Assembly (NCBI GenBank): GCA_002369175.1
Contig: DFES01000166.1
Span: forward strand, 1-8,173
Length of the DNA: 8,173 bases
From: Selenomonadaceae bacterium UBA3796
GTDB lineage: Bacteria; Bacillota; Negativicutes; Selenomonadales; Selenomonadaceae
Direction: 5' to 3'
Below, piece by piece: positions 1 to 7,584 of the stretch (positions are counted from its first letter, which is position 1; each line of letters opens with the position of its first letter). The notes under the pieces are model-generated. The model worked only from the letters and a program-made list of their open reading frames with translations, searched no databases and was not told the origin of the DNA. The translations under genes were made by a program, and so were the position numbers.

Positions 1-29
1 CTCCAATTTCGCCATAAGGAGCTGGCAAT

Positions 30-49
30 AAAACAATTTTAAGGAAACG
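30..49. repeat. Left arm of outer inverted repeat
   Basis: This arm has two adjoining parts. AAAACAATT (30-38) is the exact reverse complement of AATTGTTTT at 220-228. TTAAGGAAACG (39-49) is the exact reverse complement of CGTTTCCTTAA at 195-205. On the right side the two parts are separated by 14 bases (206-219). The arms enclose the inner hairpin at 72-173. The pairing is seen directly; what it does is unknown. Confidence 0.65.
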
Positions 50-71
50 ATGAATAAATGAGTTTGTGCCA

Positions 72-173
72 TTGTCGAGGGATTTTTTCGTCAGGCAAGG
101 AAAATGCCGTGAAGGCGTAGCAGAGTTACGTCGAAGGGCATTTGACGCAGCATGACGGAAAAAGACCCGACAA
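72..173. repeat. Long imperfect hairpin element (REP/MITE-like intergenic repeat)
   Basis: The segment folds on itself in successive stems. TTGTCG(A)GG at 72-80 pairs with CCCGACAA at 166-173. TTTTTTCGTCA at 83-93 pairs with TGACGGAAAAA at 153-163 (11 pairs, one G-U). AAATGCC at 102-108 pairs with GGCATTT at 137-143. GGCGTAG at 114-120 pairs with TTACGTC at 126-132 (three G-U) around the five-base loop CAGAG. Unpaired internal loops separate the stems. The four-tier design resembles small non-coding palindromic repeats scattered between genes in many bacteria. Copy number cannot be judged from one window. It could also act as an RNA structure in the operon leader or as the terminator region of an upstream gene. 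Confidence 0.7.
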
Positions 174-193
174 GGGCGCGGAGGAATTATTCA

Positions 194-233
194 GCGTTTC
201 CTTAAGCTGGGACGCAGGAAATTGTTTTTTTTT
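194..233 (+). terminator. Possible weak intrinsic terminator or attenuator
   Basis: A local stem GCGTTTC/GGGACGC (194-200 with 209-215, two G-U pairs) or alternatively TTTCCT/AGGAAA (197-202 with 216-221) is followed by nine T at 225-233. The second stem sits close to the T tract as in a rho-independent terminator, but it is short and A-T rich and its loop is 13 bases. It lies about 90 bases before the first maturase, so it could end transcription from upstream or attenuate the operon. Low confidence. Confidence 0.25.
195..228. repeat. Right arm of outer inverted repeat
   Basis: It contains CGTTTCCTTAA (195-205) and AATTGTTTT (220-228), exact reverse complements of the two halves of the arm at 30-49, with a 14-base interruption. 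The same stretch can instead form a local stem, GCGTTTC (194-200) with GGGACGC (209-215), so two mutually exclusive RNA folds are possible. Confidence 0.65.
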
Positions 234-266
234 GTCGAATCTTCCGTTAGAGAGTCGAGCTGTCCT

Positions 267-326
267 ATGGCAGACGCGGCGATAAGGGGGATTGCACTGG
301 AAGGTTTGGTGAGCTGCAGGAAATGA
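267..326 (+). other. Possible 19-codon upstream ORF overlapping the first maturase start
   Basis: ATG at 267 opens a 19-codon frame (MADAAIRGIALEGLVSCRK) whose TGA at 324-326 overlaps the ATG of the next gene as ATGA. A shorter version could start at GTG 309. The overlap has the geometry of translational coupling, and the first maturase has only a poorly spaced AGGA (318-321) of its own. The small ORF also lacks a clear ribosome binding site, so it may be chance. I do not recognise the peptide. Confidence 0.2.
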
Positions 327-2251
327 CGGAAGACGCAAACAGGAAGGTGGAGGTATGTCTGGTGAACATGCCTTTTTCGGAAGTCGTCATGCCCTCCATG
401 GCATTGAGTCTTCTGAAGGCGTGTCTTGCAGTGCGGGGCATATCCAGTGTTGTGCAGTATGAGCACCTTTATTTTGCCTATCGGTTTGATGGGCTGGAAG
501 GTTATCTGAATATCGAGGGGGCGCGGGTTGACTTTCTTGGGGGAGAAGTGGCATTTTCCAGGGCAGCCCATGGGAAGCCGCTCCGCCCCCTGGCGGAATA
601 TGTGGAATTCATTCGCCATGAACTGTTGGACGGATGCGAGGAAGGTATTCCCGCATGGCTGCTCCGGCGGGTCAACCATTGGCTGGACACATTTCCCGAA
701 CGCCAGGAGATTGCAGAGAAATTCATCGAGGAGGCAGCGGGAAGAATCCTGCGCCGCAGACCGAAAATCGTGGCACTGGCTTCCATGTTCCAGCAAATCA
801 ACAGCAACATTGCCCTGGCCAGGCGGTTGAAGGCTCTGTCGCCCGATACCGTCATCATGATGGGCGGTTCCAACTGTTCGGGAGAAGCCGGGCTCGCATT
901 GCTGGAGCATGTGGAAGCGGTGGATTATGTCTTTTTCGGCGAGGCCGATGAAATCTTTGCCGATGTATGCGAGGCAGTGCTCCGGCGTGGGAAGATTCCT
1001 CCGCAGGAACTGCCGTATGGAGTCCTTTCCCGCGCATCCGGGCGGCCGGGAACCATCATGCACCGGCTCACCCGGGACGTAAATGCGCTGCCTTTCCCGG
1101 ATTTCAGTGATTATTTTGCACTTTATGAGCACCTTGGCTTTCCTCTGGAGAAAGCATGCTTTATGGTGGAGGGCTCCCGGGGCTGCTGGTGGGGCAGGCA
1201 GAAGCCCTGCACCTTTTGCGGGCTGAACGGCCCTGCCCGGAACTACCGTGACAAGACCACGGAGCGCCTGGCGGATGAGCTTGCGGCTCTTGGAAAGGCA
1301 TGGCCCCGGATAACGCGCTGTGTCTTCACGGACAGCATACTGAGCCGTGAGCATACGAAGGAACTGCCTGCCGCGCTGACTGCCCGGGGCATCCATCTGC
1401 GTATCTTCGCGGAAATCAAGGCCAATCTGACCCGGGAGGAAGTGTTTCATCTGGCTCAGGCGGGCTTCGTGGCAATGCAGCCCGGAATCGAAAGCCTCCA
1501 GGATGACATCCTGCGCATCATGAACAAGGGCTGCCGCGCCATTCGCCAGATTGAGACATTGAAGAACTTTCGCATGTACCGCATCTGGGCTGTTTGGAAC
1601 CTCCTCTGCGGCTTTCCGGGGGAAAAGGAGGAATACCTGGAAGAGATGGCCGGGATCCTTCCCAAGATTTCCCATCTCAATCCGCCGAATCTGCTCATGC
1701 CCATTGTTTACCACCGCTACGGGGAATACACGGAGCATCCCCAGAAGTACGGCCTTTCCCTTCGTCCGGCTCGGGTATATGCGTTTGCATTTGCCCATGA
1801 CGACTTCATTCGCCGCACAGCGTACTTTTTCGAGCCGGAGGACAAGGAAACCTGCCGGGTGCGGTTTGATGCCAGGAAGCTTGGCAAGGCGTATGGAACG
1901 GTGATGGAGCTGGTGGGGAAGTGGAACGCCAAGAAGAGCAATCCCGACCGCCTTGACATGGAGATGGGAGAAGCTGGCATCCATATCTACGATATGCGGG
2001 AAATCGCCAGGAAATCCACATACCATCTGAAGGGGTTGGAGGCGAAACTCTATGCTGCCTGCAGTGCTGTGCGGACAGAGGACTCCCTGCTGGCGGAATT
2101 TGCGGAATATGGGAGGGAAGGAATCCTGGAGGCGCTGGCCTATCTGGAGGAGGAAAACCTTACGATCCGTATCGGAAAGGAACATCTGGCGCTGGCTCTT
2201 GACCGCGCCGAAACGAAGAAAATCCCCAACCTTCGGCAGAGGCGGTGGTGA
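323..2251 (+). CDS. RiPP maturation cobalamin-binding radical SAM protein, paralog 1 (PoyB/PoyC-like C-methyltransferase)
   Basis: This 642-residue protein would transfer methyl groups from SAM, through cobalamin, to unactivated carbons of the precursor core. That activity is known for the polytheonamide enzyme PoyC on valine and is inferred here. Residues about 10-215 form a B12-binding Rossmann fold: the LVNMPF strand, MMGG at 179-182 and GEADE at 206-210; no DxHxxG motif is visible. The radical SAM domain follows, with GCWWGRQKPCTFCG giving a CX7CX2C cluster motif at Cys288, Cys296 and Cys299, and GIESLQDD at 388-395. A C-terminal domain contains YDMREIAR and ends in a basic tail. The length is usual for the family. 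ATG 323 is the only plausible upstream start in frame (stop at 248-250), but its ribosome binding site is weak (AGGA only one base away). Compared with paralogs 2 and 3, the segment just after EHLYFA is the most divergent. Confidence 0.85.
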   Translation: MTEDANRKVEVCLVNMPFSEVVMPSMALSLLKACLAVRGISSVVQYEHLYFAYRFDGLEGYLNIEGARVDFLGGEVAFSRAAHGKPLRPLAEYVEFIRHELLDGCEEGIPAWLLRRVNHWLDTFPERQEIAEKFIEEAAGRILRRRPKIVALASMFQQINSNIALARRLKALSPDTVIMMGGSNCSGEAGLALLEHVEAVDYVFFGEADEIFADVCEAVLRRGKIPPQELPYGVLSRASGRPGTIMHRLTRDVNALPFPDFSDYFALYEHLGFPLEKACFMVEGSRGCWWGRQKPCTFCGLNGPARNYRDKTTERLADELAALGKAWPRITRCVFTDSILSREHTKELPAALTARGIHLRIFAEIKANLTREEVFHLAQAGFVAMQPGIESLQDDILRIMNKGCRAIRQIETLKNFRMYRIWAVWNLLCGFPGEKEEYLEEMAGILPKISHLNPPNLLMPIVYHRYGEYTEHPQKYGLSLRPARVYAFAFAHDDFIRRTAYFFEPEDKETCRVRFDARKLGKAYGTVMELVGKWNAKKSNPDRLDMEMGEAGIHIYDMREIARKSTYHLKGLEAKLYAACSAVRTEDSLLAEFAEYGREGILEALAYLEEENLTIRIGKEHLALALDRAETKKIPNLRQRRW

Positions 2252-4161
2252 AATTGGAAGAGTCCTGTGAGGTCTGCCTGGTCAATATGCCTTTCGTGGA
2301 TGTGGGTATGCCTTCCATGGCGCTGAGCCTTTTGAAGGCATGTCTTGCAAGGAAGGGCATCCGCAGCATCGTCCAGTATGAACATCTTTACTTCGCCCGG
2401 AGGTGCGGCTTGGCGCAGTACGGGCAGACCATGTATTCCCGGCTCCATTCCCTGGAGGGGGAGATTGTCTTTGCCGGAGCCGCCCATGGGCAGGCGCTCC
2501 GTTCCCTCGGGGAGTATGCGGACTACGTTTGCCGTGAGGTTCTTCCTTCCACCGGCCTTTCGGAAGATGCGCGGAACCGGGTGCGCCGGTGGTTGTCGGA
2601 TTTCCCCCGGCGTCAGAGGGAGGCAGAGGAATTTGTCGCCCTGTCGGCAGAGCGCATTTTGCGGAGAAGGCCAAAGATTGTGGCGATGGCCTCCATGTTT
2701 CGCCAAATCAACGCCAACATCGCCCTGGCGAGGGAGTTGAAGAAACGCAGGCCGGAGCTGGTCATCATGGTGGGCGGAGCCAACTGCACGGGAGATGCGG
2801 GTCTGGCGCTGCTGGACTACATTGAGGCGGTGGATTACGTCTTTTTTGGAGAAGCGGATGAGATTTTTGCCCGGGTCTGCGGGGACATCCTCGCAAGAGG
2901 GACGGTTCCCCCGGAGGAACTTCCCTATGGTGTTCTCGCAAGAGGCTCCGAGCGGCCGGAAATCCCGATCCATCGCCTTACGCAGGACTTGAACGGACTT
3001 CCCCTGCCGGAGTTTGACGATTTCTTCGCTGCCTGGCAGGAACTGGGGATGCCGCAGGAGAATATGTGTCTCATGGCGGAGGGTTCCCGGGGATGCTGGT
3101 GGGGACGGAAGAAGCCCTGCACGTTCTGCGGCCTGGTGGGGCATGCCCGAAACTATCGGGAGAAGGACACGGAGCGTCTGGCAGAGGAACTTGCCGCCCT
3201 TGCAAAAGCATGGCCCCAAGTCGGAACATGCTTTTTGACCGATGCCATCCTGAGCATGACCCACGTCAGGGAGCTTCCCCAGGCGTTGAAGCGGAAAAAC
3301 GTCTCCTTGGAGCTTTTCGATGAGGTCAAGGCAAATCTCGCTCCGGAGGAGGTGTTTCGGCTGTCGGAGGCCGGCTTCACCCGCTTGCAGCCCGGCATCG
3401 AAAGCCTCCAGGACGATTTGTTGCGCCTTATGAACAAGGGATGCCGCGCCATTCGCCAGATCGAGATGCTGAAAAGCTGCCGAACCTATCATGTGGAGGC
3501 GGTCTGGAATCTCCTGTGCGGGTTCCCCGGAGAAAAGGAAGCATATCTGGAGGAAACCGCCGCCCTTTTGCCCAAGCTGACCCATCTCGACCCACCGAAT
3601 CTCCTCATGCATATCGTCTACCACAGGTATAGCGAATACACGGAGCACCCCGAAAGGTACGGACTTTCCCTGCGCCCCTCCCGGGTTTACGAATTTGCTT
3701 TTCCGGACAGGGACTTCATTCGCCGCACGGCATATCTCTTCGAGCCATCCGGAGAGGAGGAGCTTCCGGCATACCGAAATTGCGCCCGCAAGGGCGGCGC
3801 ATATGCGAAGACGGCCGCCCTGGTGGCCGGATGGAACCGGAAAAAGAACAATCCCGACCGTTTGGACATGGAGGTGGTTCCCGATGGGGCGGAGGTCTAC
3901 GATATGCGGGAAATCGCCAGGAAACCGGTCTATCATCTGCGGGGGCTTGCGGGAAGGCTGTATCTTGCATGTCGCAGGGTGCGGACAGAGGCATCCCTGC
4001 TGTCGGAATTTCAGGGGGAATACCGCAGGGAGGAGATTCTGGAAACCCTGAAATGGCTTGTCGGAGAAAGTCTGACGGTCTGCATCGGCAAGGAGCATTT
4101 GGCGCTGGCCATTGACCGCGCCGAAGCGGGGAGGATTTCCCTTCAGCGTAGGAGGAAATAG
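2248..4161 (+). CDS. RiPP maturation cobalamin-binding radical SAM protein, paralog 2 (PoyB/PoyC-like C-methyltransferase)
   Basis: The second member of the tandem series (637 residues) shares its whole architecture with its neighbours. It has an N-terminal B12-type Rossmann fold (CEVCLVNMPF, IMVGGANCTG, FFGEADE), a radical SAM core with CX7CX2C at Cys283, Cys291 and Cys294 (GCWWGRKKPCTFCG), GIESLQDD, and the C-terminal YDMREIARK domain. I chose GTG 2248 because it gives a GTGA overlap with the stop of paralog 1 and leaves five bases after AGAGG (2238-2242); GTG 2245 in the same frame is possible but too close. The overlap implies translational coupling. A stretch of 29 bases (3896-3924) is identical to 1986-2014 in paralog 1, pointing to recent duplication or gene conversion. 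It probably C-methylates different core positions from paralogs 1 and 3; this is inference. Confidence 0.85.
   Translation: MKLEESCEVCLVNMPFVDVGMPSMALSLLKACLARKGIRSIVQYEHLYFARRCGLAQYGQTMYSRLHSLEGEIVFAGAAHGQALRSLGEYADYVCREVLPSTGLSEDARNRVRRWLSDFPRRQREAEEFVALSAERILRRRPKIVAMASMFRQINANIALARELKKRRPELVIMVGGANCTGDAGLALLDYIEAVDYVFFGEADEIFARVCGDILARGTVPPEELPYGVLARGSERPEIPIHRLTQDLNGLPLPEFDDFFAAWQELGMPQENMCLMAEGSRGCWWGRKKPCTFCGLVGHARNYREKDTERLAEELAALAKAWPQVGTCFLTDAILSMTHVRELPQALKRKNVSLELFDEVKANLAPEEVFRLSEAGFTRLQPGIESLQDDLLRLMNKGCRAIRQIEMLKSCRTYHVEAVWNLLCGFPGEKEAYLEETAALLPKLTHLDPPNLLMHIVYHRYSEYTEHPERYGLSLRPSRVYEFAFPDRDFIRRTAYLFEPSGEEELPAYRNCARKGGAYAKTAALVAGWNRKKNNPDRLDMEVVPDGAEVYDMREIARKPVYHLRGLAGRLYLACRRVRTEASLLSEFQGEYRREEILETLKWLVGESLTVCIGKEHLALAIDRAEAGRISLQRRRK
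4150..4155 (+). promoter_or_regulatory. Ribosome binding site of paralog 3
   Basis: A perfect AGGAGG lies inside the last codons of paralog 2, 11 bases before ATG 4167. It fixes that ATG as the start and shows that paralog 3 can be initiated independently, unlike the overlapped paralog 2. Confidence 0.7.
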
Positions 4162-4166
4162 CGAAT

Positions 4167-6173
4167 ATGGAAAACCTATGTGATGTCTGTTTGGTCAACA
4201 TGCCCTTTGCCGATATCCGCATGCCCTCGCTGGCCTTGAGTATTTTCAAGTCAGGTCTTGCAGAGCGGGGGATTCGCAGCAGGGTTCAATATGAGCATCT
4301 TCATTTTGCCAGAAAGTGCGGCCTGATGGAATACGAGAAAATCGTCTATTCCCATACCAGGTTCCTGGCGGGGGAAGTCATCTTTGCCAGGGCTGCGCAT
4401 CCGAAAACCCTTTCCCCCATGGAGGCATACAAGGACTATATTGCTTCGGATATTCTCGCACAGGATTTCATACCGGAAAGCTTCCGAAACGAACCGCAGG
4501 AATGGGTGTCAAATTTCCCGGCGCTTCAGCTCCTGGCAGAGGAGTTCGTCCGCGAAGCCGCGGACCGCATTTTGCGGCAGAAGCCGGGGATTGTGGCGCT
4601 GGCGTCCATGTTTCATCAGATCAATGCCAATATCGCCATCGCCAGAAGGCTGAAGGAACTTGCCCCGCATGTCGTCATCATGGTGGGCGGCCCCAATTGC
4701 ACAGGGGATGCGGGAGTGGCGCTTCTGGAGCATGTGGAAGCCGTTGACTATGTATTTTGCGGGGAGGCCGATGAGATCTTCGCCGAGGTTTGCGAGCAGG
4801 TGCTGCGACTTGGGGAAGTTCCCCCGGAAAACCTCCCCTACGGCCTGCTTTCCAGGGCGGCGGAGCCTCCAAAGGAAATTGTCCACCGGGTTACCCGCGA
4901 TATGAATGCCGTGCCGGTGCCGGATTTCAGCGATTTTTTTCAAACCTATGAAGCGTTCGGCATACCGCAGGAGGTGGCCAATATCATGGTGGAAGGCTCC
5001 CGGGGCTGTTGGTGGGGCAGGAAAAAGCCCTGCACGTTTTGCGGGTTGAACGGCCCGTCCCGAAGCTACCGGGACAAGACGACAGAGCGTCTTGCGGACG
5101 AAATTGAACGGCTGGCCGTCACATGGCCGCAAGCGAGAAAGTGTTATTTCACGGATGCCATCCTCAGCCAGAATCACGTCAGAGAACTGCCCGAAGCACT
5201 GAAACAAAGGGGCGTTTCCCTTGATTTTTTTGCGGAGGTCAAGTCCAATCTGACGCCGGAGGAGGTGCGGCGGCTGTCGGAGGCAGGTTTTTCCCGCCTG
5301 CAGCCGGGCATCGAGAGCCTGCAGGATGATATGCTTCGCATCATGAACAAGGGATGCCGCGCCATCAAGCAGATTGAGCTGCTGAAAAACTGTCGTACCT
5401 ATCATGTGGAGGCAGTTTGGAATCTTCTGTGCGGTTTTCCGGGGGAACGGGAGGCATATCTGGCAGAGATGGTGGGGCTCATCCCCAAGATTACGCATTT
5501 GACGCCGCCCAACCAGCTCAACCCCATCGTCTTCCAGCGCTACGGCGAGTACACGGATCACGCGGCGCAGTACGGGTTGAAACTGAGGCCCTTCCGCAGC
5601 TATGATTTTGTTTTCGCCGATGGGGATTTTATCCGACGAACCGCTTACTATTTCGAGCCGTCGGACAGGGAGGAGCGTCTGGCATATCACGACTGCACCC
5701 GCAGGGGCGAGGCTTACAAAAAGCTCCGCACCTGTGTCACCCGATGGGCACGTGGCGCAGGTAATGCCGACCGGCTCGATATGGAAGCCACGGCAGAAGG
5801 GATTGACATCTACGATATGCGGGGCATAGCGAAAAGATCCGTTTATCACTTGCAAGGACTGCCTGCGGTACTGTATGCTGCCTGTGACACTGCCAGGAGC
5901 GAAAAGGCACTGCTCGCCGAATTTTCCGCGAAATATGCCCCGGAGGAGATCGGGGAGAGTCTCCGCTGGCTCACAGGGGAAAACCTGATGCTCCACATAG
6001 GCGATGAATATTTGTCACTGGCGATCCATCGGGAAAAAGCAAAGCAAATCCGGCACCGGAGGCTGCAGCGCATGCGGTTTGAACTCATCGCCGAGCGCAA
6101 CCGTCTCCTCAGCTGCTGGGAAACAGCCGGTGCAGCCGGGGGAGATCCTGAGGGACAGGGAAAGAGGGTGTGA
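4167..6173 (+). CDS. RiPP maturation cobalamin-binding radical SAM protein, paralog 3 (PoyB/PoyC-like C-methyltransferase)
   Basis: The third tandem paralog (668 residues) has a B12-type Rossmann fold (CDVCLVNMPF, VIMVGGPNCTG, FCGEADE), a radical SAM core with CX7CX2C at Cys281, Cys289 and Cys292, GIESLQDD and a C-terminal YDMRGIAKR domain. It departs from paralogs 1 and 2 in places they share: NQLNPIVFQRYGEYTDH replaces NLLMPIVYHRYGEYTEH, and the C-terminus carries about 30 extra residues, first Arg/Lys rich (RHRRLQRMRFELIAERNR) and then Gly rich. The tail's job is unknown; it might bind the leader or a partner, or simply be an unconstrained end running up to the next ribosome binding site. 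Substrate is inferred to be the precursor encoded at 7657. The assignment to the family is firm; the exact reaction is not. Confidence 0.85.
   Translation: MENLCDVCLVNMPFADIRMPSLALSIFKSGLAERGIRSRVQYEHLHFARKCGLMEYEKIVYSHTRFLAGEVIFARAAHPKTLSPMEAYKDYIASDILAQDFIPESFRNEPQEWVSNFPALQLLAEEFVREAADRILRQKPGIVALASMFHQINANIAIARRLKELAPHVVIMVGGPNCTGDAGVALLEHVEAVDYVFCGEADEIFAEVCEQVLRLGEVPPENLPYGLLSRAAEPPKEIVHRVTRDMNAVPVPDFSDFFQTYEAFGIPQEVANIMVEGSRGCWWGRKKPCTFCGLNGPSRSYRDKTTERLADEIERLAVTWPQARKCYFTDAILSQNHVRELPEALKQRGVSLDFFAEVKSNLTPEEVRRLSEAGFSRLQPGIESLQDDMLRIMNKGCRAIKQIELLKNCRTYHVEAVWNLLCGFPGEREAYLAEMVGLIPKITHLTPPNQLNPIVFQRYGEYTDHAAQYGLKLRPFRSYDFVFADGDFIRRTAYYFEPSDREERLAYHDCTRRGEAYKKLRTCVTRWARGAGNADRLDMEATAEGIDIYDMRGIAKRSVYHLQGLPAVLYAACDTARSEKALLAEFSAKYAPEEIGESLRWLTGENLMLHIGDEYLSLAIHREKAKQIRHRRLQRMRFELIAERNRLLSCWETAGAAGGDPEGQGKRV
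6163..6168 (+). promoter_or_regulatory. Ribosome binding site of the epimerase gene
   Basis: AGAGGG, nine bases before ATG 6178 and overlapping the end of paralog 3, decides the start. The reading frame is open back to 6004 inside paralog 3, but no comparable signal precedes the earlier ATG. Confidence 0.6.
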
Positions 6174-6177
6174 CACC

Positions 6178-7584
6178 ATGGAGAAATTGCAGCTAAGGGA
6201 TCTGATTGTCCCGGGGGCGAAGGATGACGACTATATCAGTGACGTGGCACAAACCAAGCGCGCACTGGAACTCTGGACCATGGAGCCGGGCTTTCAGGTG
6301 GCGTTTCTGGCTGCGCCGGAGGAGGCACTGGCCGCCCATGGTCTCTCCATTGATGCCCAATCCCTTCGCATTCTCGTCTGCAAGGAGGAAGCGGAGGAAT
6401 ACCGCAATTTTTTGCCGGAAGAGCTGCCGCAAACGGCTGGACGCTATCGCGGCTTCATCCGTGAGAAATTCCGGCAGCGGGAGCGCATGGTGCGCTCGGA
6501 TTGCGTGCCGTCACAGCCTGCCTTTCGCGCCTGGCGCACACGTCAGCTGAACCGCTGCTGGGCAGAACTGGGCAGGAAAAACGGTGCGATGATCCATGCG
6601 CCCCTGATGTTTGAACTGAACTTGGGCTGTTCCGTGGGATGCCCCTTTTGCGGCATTGCGGCGGGAAAGCTTCAGACGGTCTGCCGTTACGACGAGGAAA
6701 ACCGCACGCTCTGGCGGGGCATCCTGTCCTACATGAAGGAGTTCATGGGCTCTGCGGCAGGCTCCGGGACCTGCTATTATGCGACAGAGCCGCTGGACAA
6801 TCCCGATTATGAGAAATTTGTCCGGGATTATTTTGAAATTCTGGGCATGGTGCCTCAGATCACAACGGCGGTTTCCATGCGGAATCCTGCCCGAACGAAG
6901 GCGCTTTTGGAAGAGCTGCACCGGATGGAGCCGGCGATCCATCGTTTTTCCGTGCTGAGTCTGGATATCCTTCACAGGATACATCGTTATTTCACTCCGG
7001 AGGAGCTCCTCTATGTGGAGCTTCTGCCTCAGTTCCCGGAGGCGCCGTTCTGTCGTTTTTCCAATACGGGACGCGCCCATGAGATGGGAGAAGGGCAGGC
7101 GGACTATGACGGCGATACCATTTCCTGCATCAGCGGGTTCGTGGTCAACCTGGCGGAACGTTCCGTCCGGCTCCAGACGCCCTGCGCCGCCAGCGCGGCT
7201 CATCCAACGGGAGAATACTTCGTGGCACGGGAAAGGTTCTCGGATCTGGAGGATTTCAAGCGTGTTGTGGCGCAAATCACCGAAACCTTCCTGAAGGCTG
7301 AACTTCCCAAGGACAAGCCCGTACGCCTGCGTCCCGGAATAGAGTACGGGATGACAGAGGAAGGCATCTCCTTCTGTTCCAGAAAAAGATATCAGTTGAA
7401 ATTCAGCGGAAGCGATGATATCCATCCGGACATATACCAAAGAGTGCTGACCGCCATCCAGACAGGGGGCAGTCCGAGGGAAATCGCCGTTGCGCTCCTG
7501 GAAGAGGATATTTCGCCGGCATACACCTTTTTTATCCTGCAAAAGTTCGAGTTGGCGGGTCTTTTTCTGGAAGAATATGAATGA
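6178..7584 (+). CDS. Radical SAM RiPP amino-acid epimerase, PoyD family
   Basis: This 468-residue protein is predicted to convert L-residues of the precursor core to D-residues, as PoyD and its relatives do, by abstracting the alpha hydrogen with a deoxyadenosyl radical and returning one from a cysteine. The motif ELNLGCSVGCPFCG gives CX3CX2C at Cys151, Cys155 and Cys158, a form with the GCSVGC flank I associate with PoyD-type enzymes. Further family-like stretches are YYATEPLDNPDYEKF and FSNTGRA. Other cysteines downstream are 292, 317, 336 and 400; Cys336, in QTPCAASAAHP, is my candidate hydrogen donor (inference). Residues about 33-67 resemble the NHLP leader itself (W, F, P-x-x-A-L, G spacing). 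It starts four bases after paralog 3 stops and is the last enzyme before the precursor. Family confidence is good; positions epimerised are unknown. Confidence 0.85.
   Translation: MEKLQLRDLIVPGAKDDDYISDVAQTKRALELWTMEPGFQVAFLAAPEEALAAHGLSIDAQSLRILVCKEEAEEYRNFLPEELPQTAGRYRGFIREKFRQRERMVRSDCVPSQPAFRAWRTRQLNRCWAELGRKNGAMIHAPLMFELNLGCSVGCPFCGIAAGKLQTVCRYDEENRTLWRGILSYMKEFMGSAAGSGTCYYATEPLDNPDYEKFVRDYFEILGMVPQITTAVSMRNPARTKALLEELHRMEPAIHRFSVLSLDILHRIHRYFTPEELLYVELLPQFPEAPFCRFSNTGRAHEMGEGQADYDGDTISCISGFVVNLAERSVRLQTPCAASAAHPTGEYFVARERFSDLEDFKRVVAQITETFLKAELPKDKPVRLRPGIEYGMTEEGISFCSRKRYQLKFSGSDDIHPDIYQRVLTAIQTGGSPREIAVALLEEDISPAYTFFILQKFELAGLFLEEYE

Larger units (their letters stand above)
1..322. 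other. Upstream non-coding region of the RiPP operon
   Basis: No recognisable gene lies here. Frame 1 is open from the left edge to a TAA at 40-42, so the first 42 bases could be the very end of an upstream gene, but 13 residues are too few to identify. The rest holds a large nested inverted repeat (about 30-228) with a T9 tract at 225-233, and a short open frame ending at 326. I looked for sigma-70-type promoters. TTGACG at 142-147, TTGTCG at 232-237 and GATAAG at 281-286 are present, but none has a partner box at about 17-base spacing, so I do not call a promoter. The operon promoter is probably here or further upstream. Confidence 0.6.

Noticed and set aside
142..286. Sigma-70 promoter boxes (TTGACG 142, TTGTCG 232, GATAAG 281)
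   Set aside because: None has a matching partner at 16-18 bases, so a promoter call would be unsupported.
1..322. CRISPR array, tRNA or riboswitch in the upstream region
   Set aside because: There are no regularly spaced direct repeats, no cloverleaf with the T-arm consensus, and no known riboswitch core that I can recognise; the palindromes are nested, not arrayed.
191..2185. Long minus-strand open frames opposite the maturases (191-2185, 2140-4098, 4509-5996) and the epimerase (6511-7848)
   Set aside because: They mirror GC-rich genes with clear radical SAM motifs, recur at the same place opposite each paralog, cross gene junctions, and show no recognisable domain. They are codon-bias shadows.
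6004..6177. N-terminal extension of the epimerase back to ATG 6004
   Set aside because: It lies wholly within paralog 3's coding sequence, and a ribosome binding site correctly placed for ATG 6178 is present.
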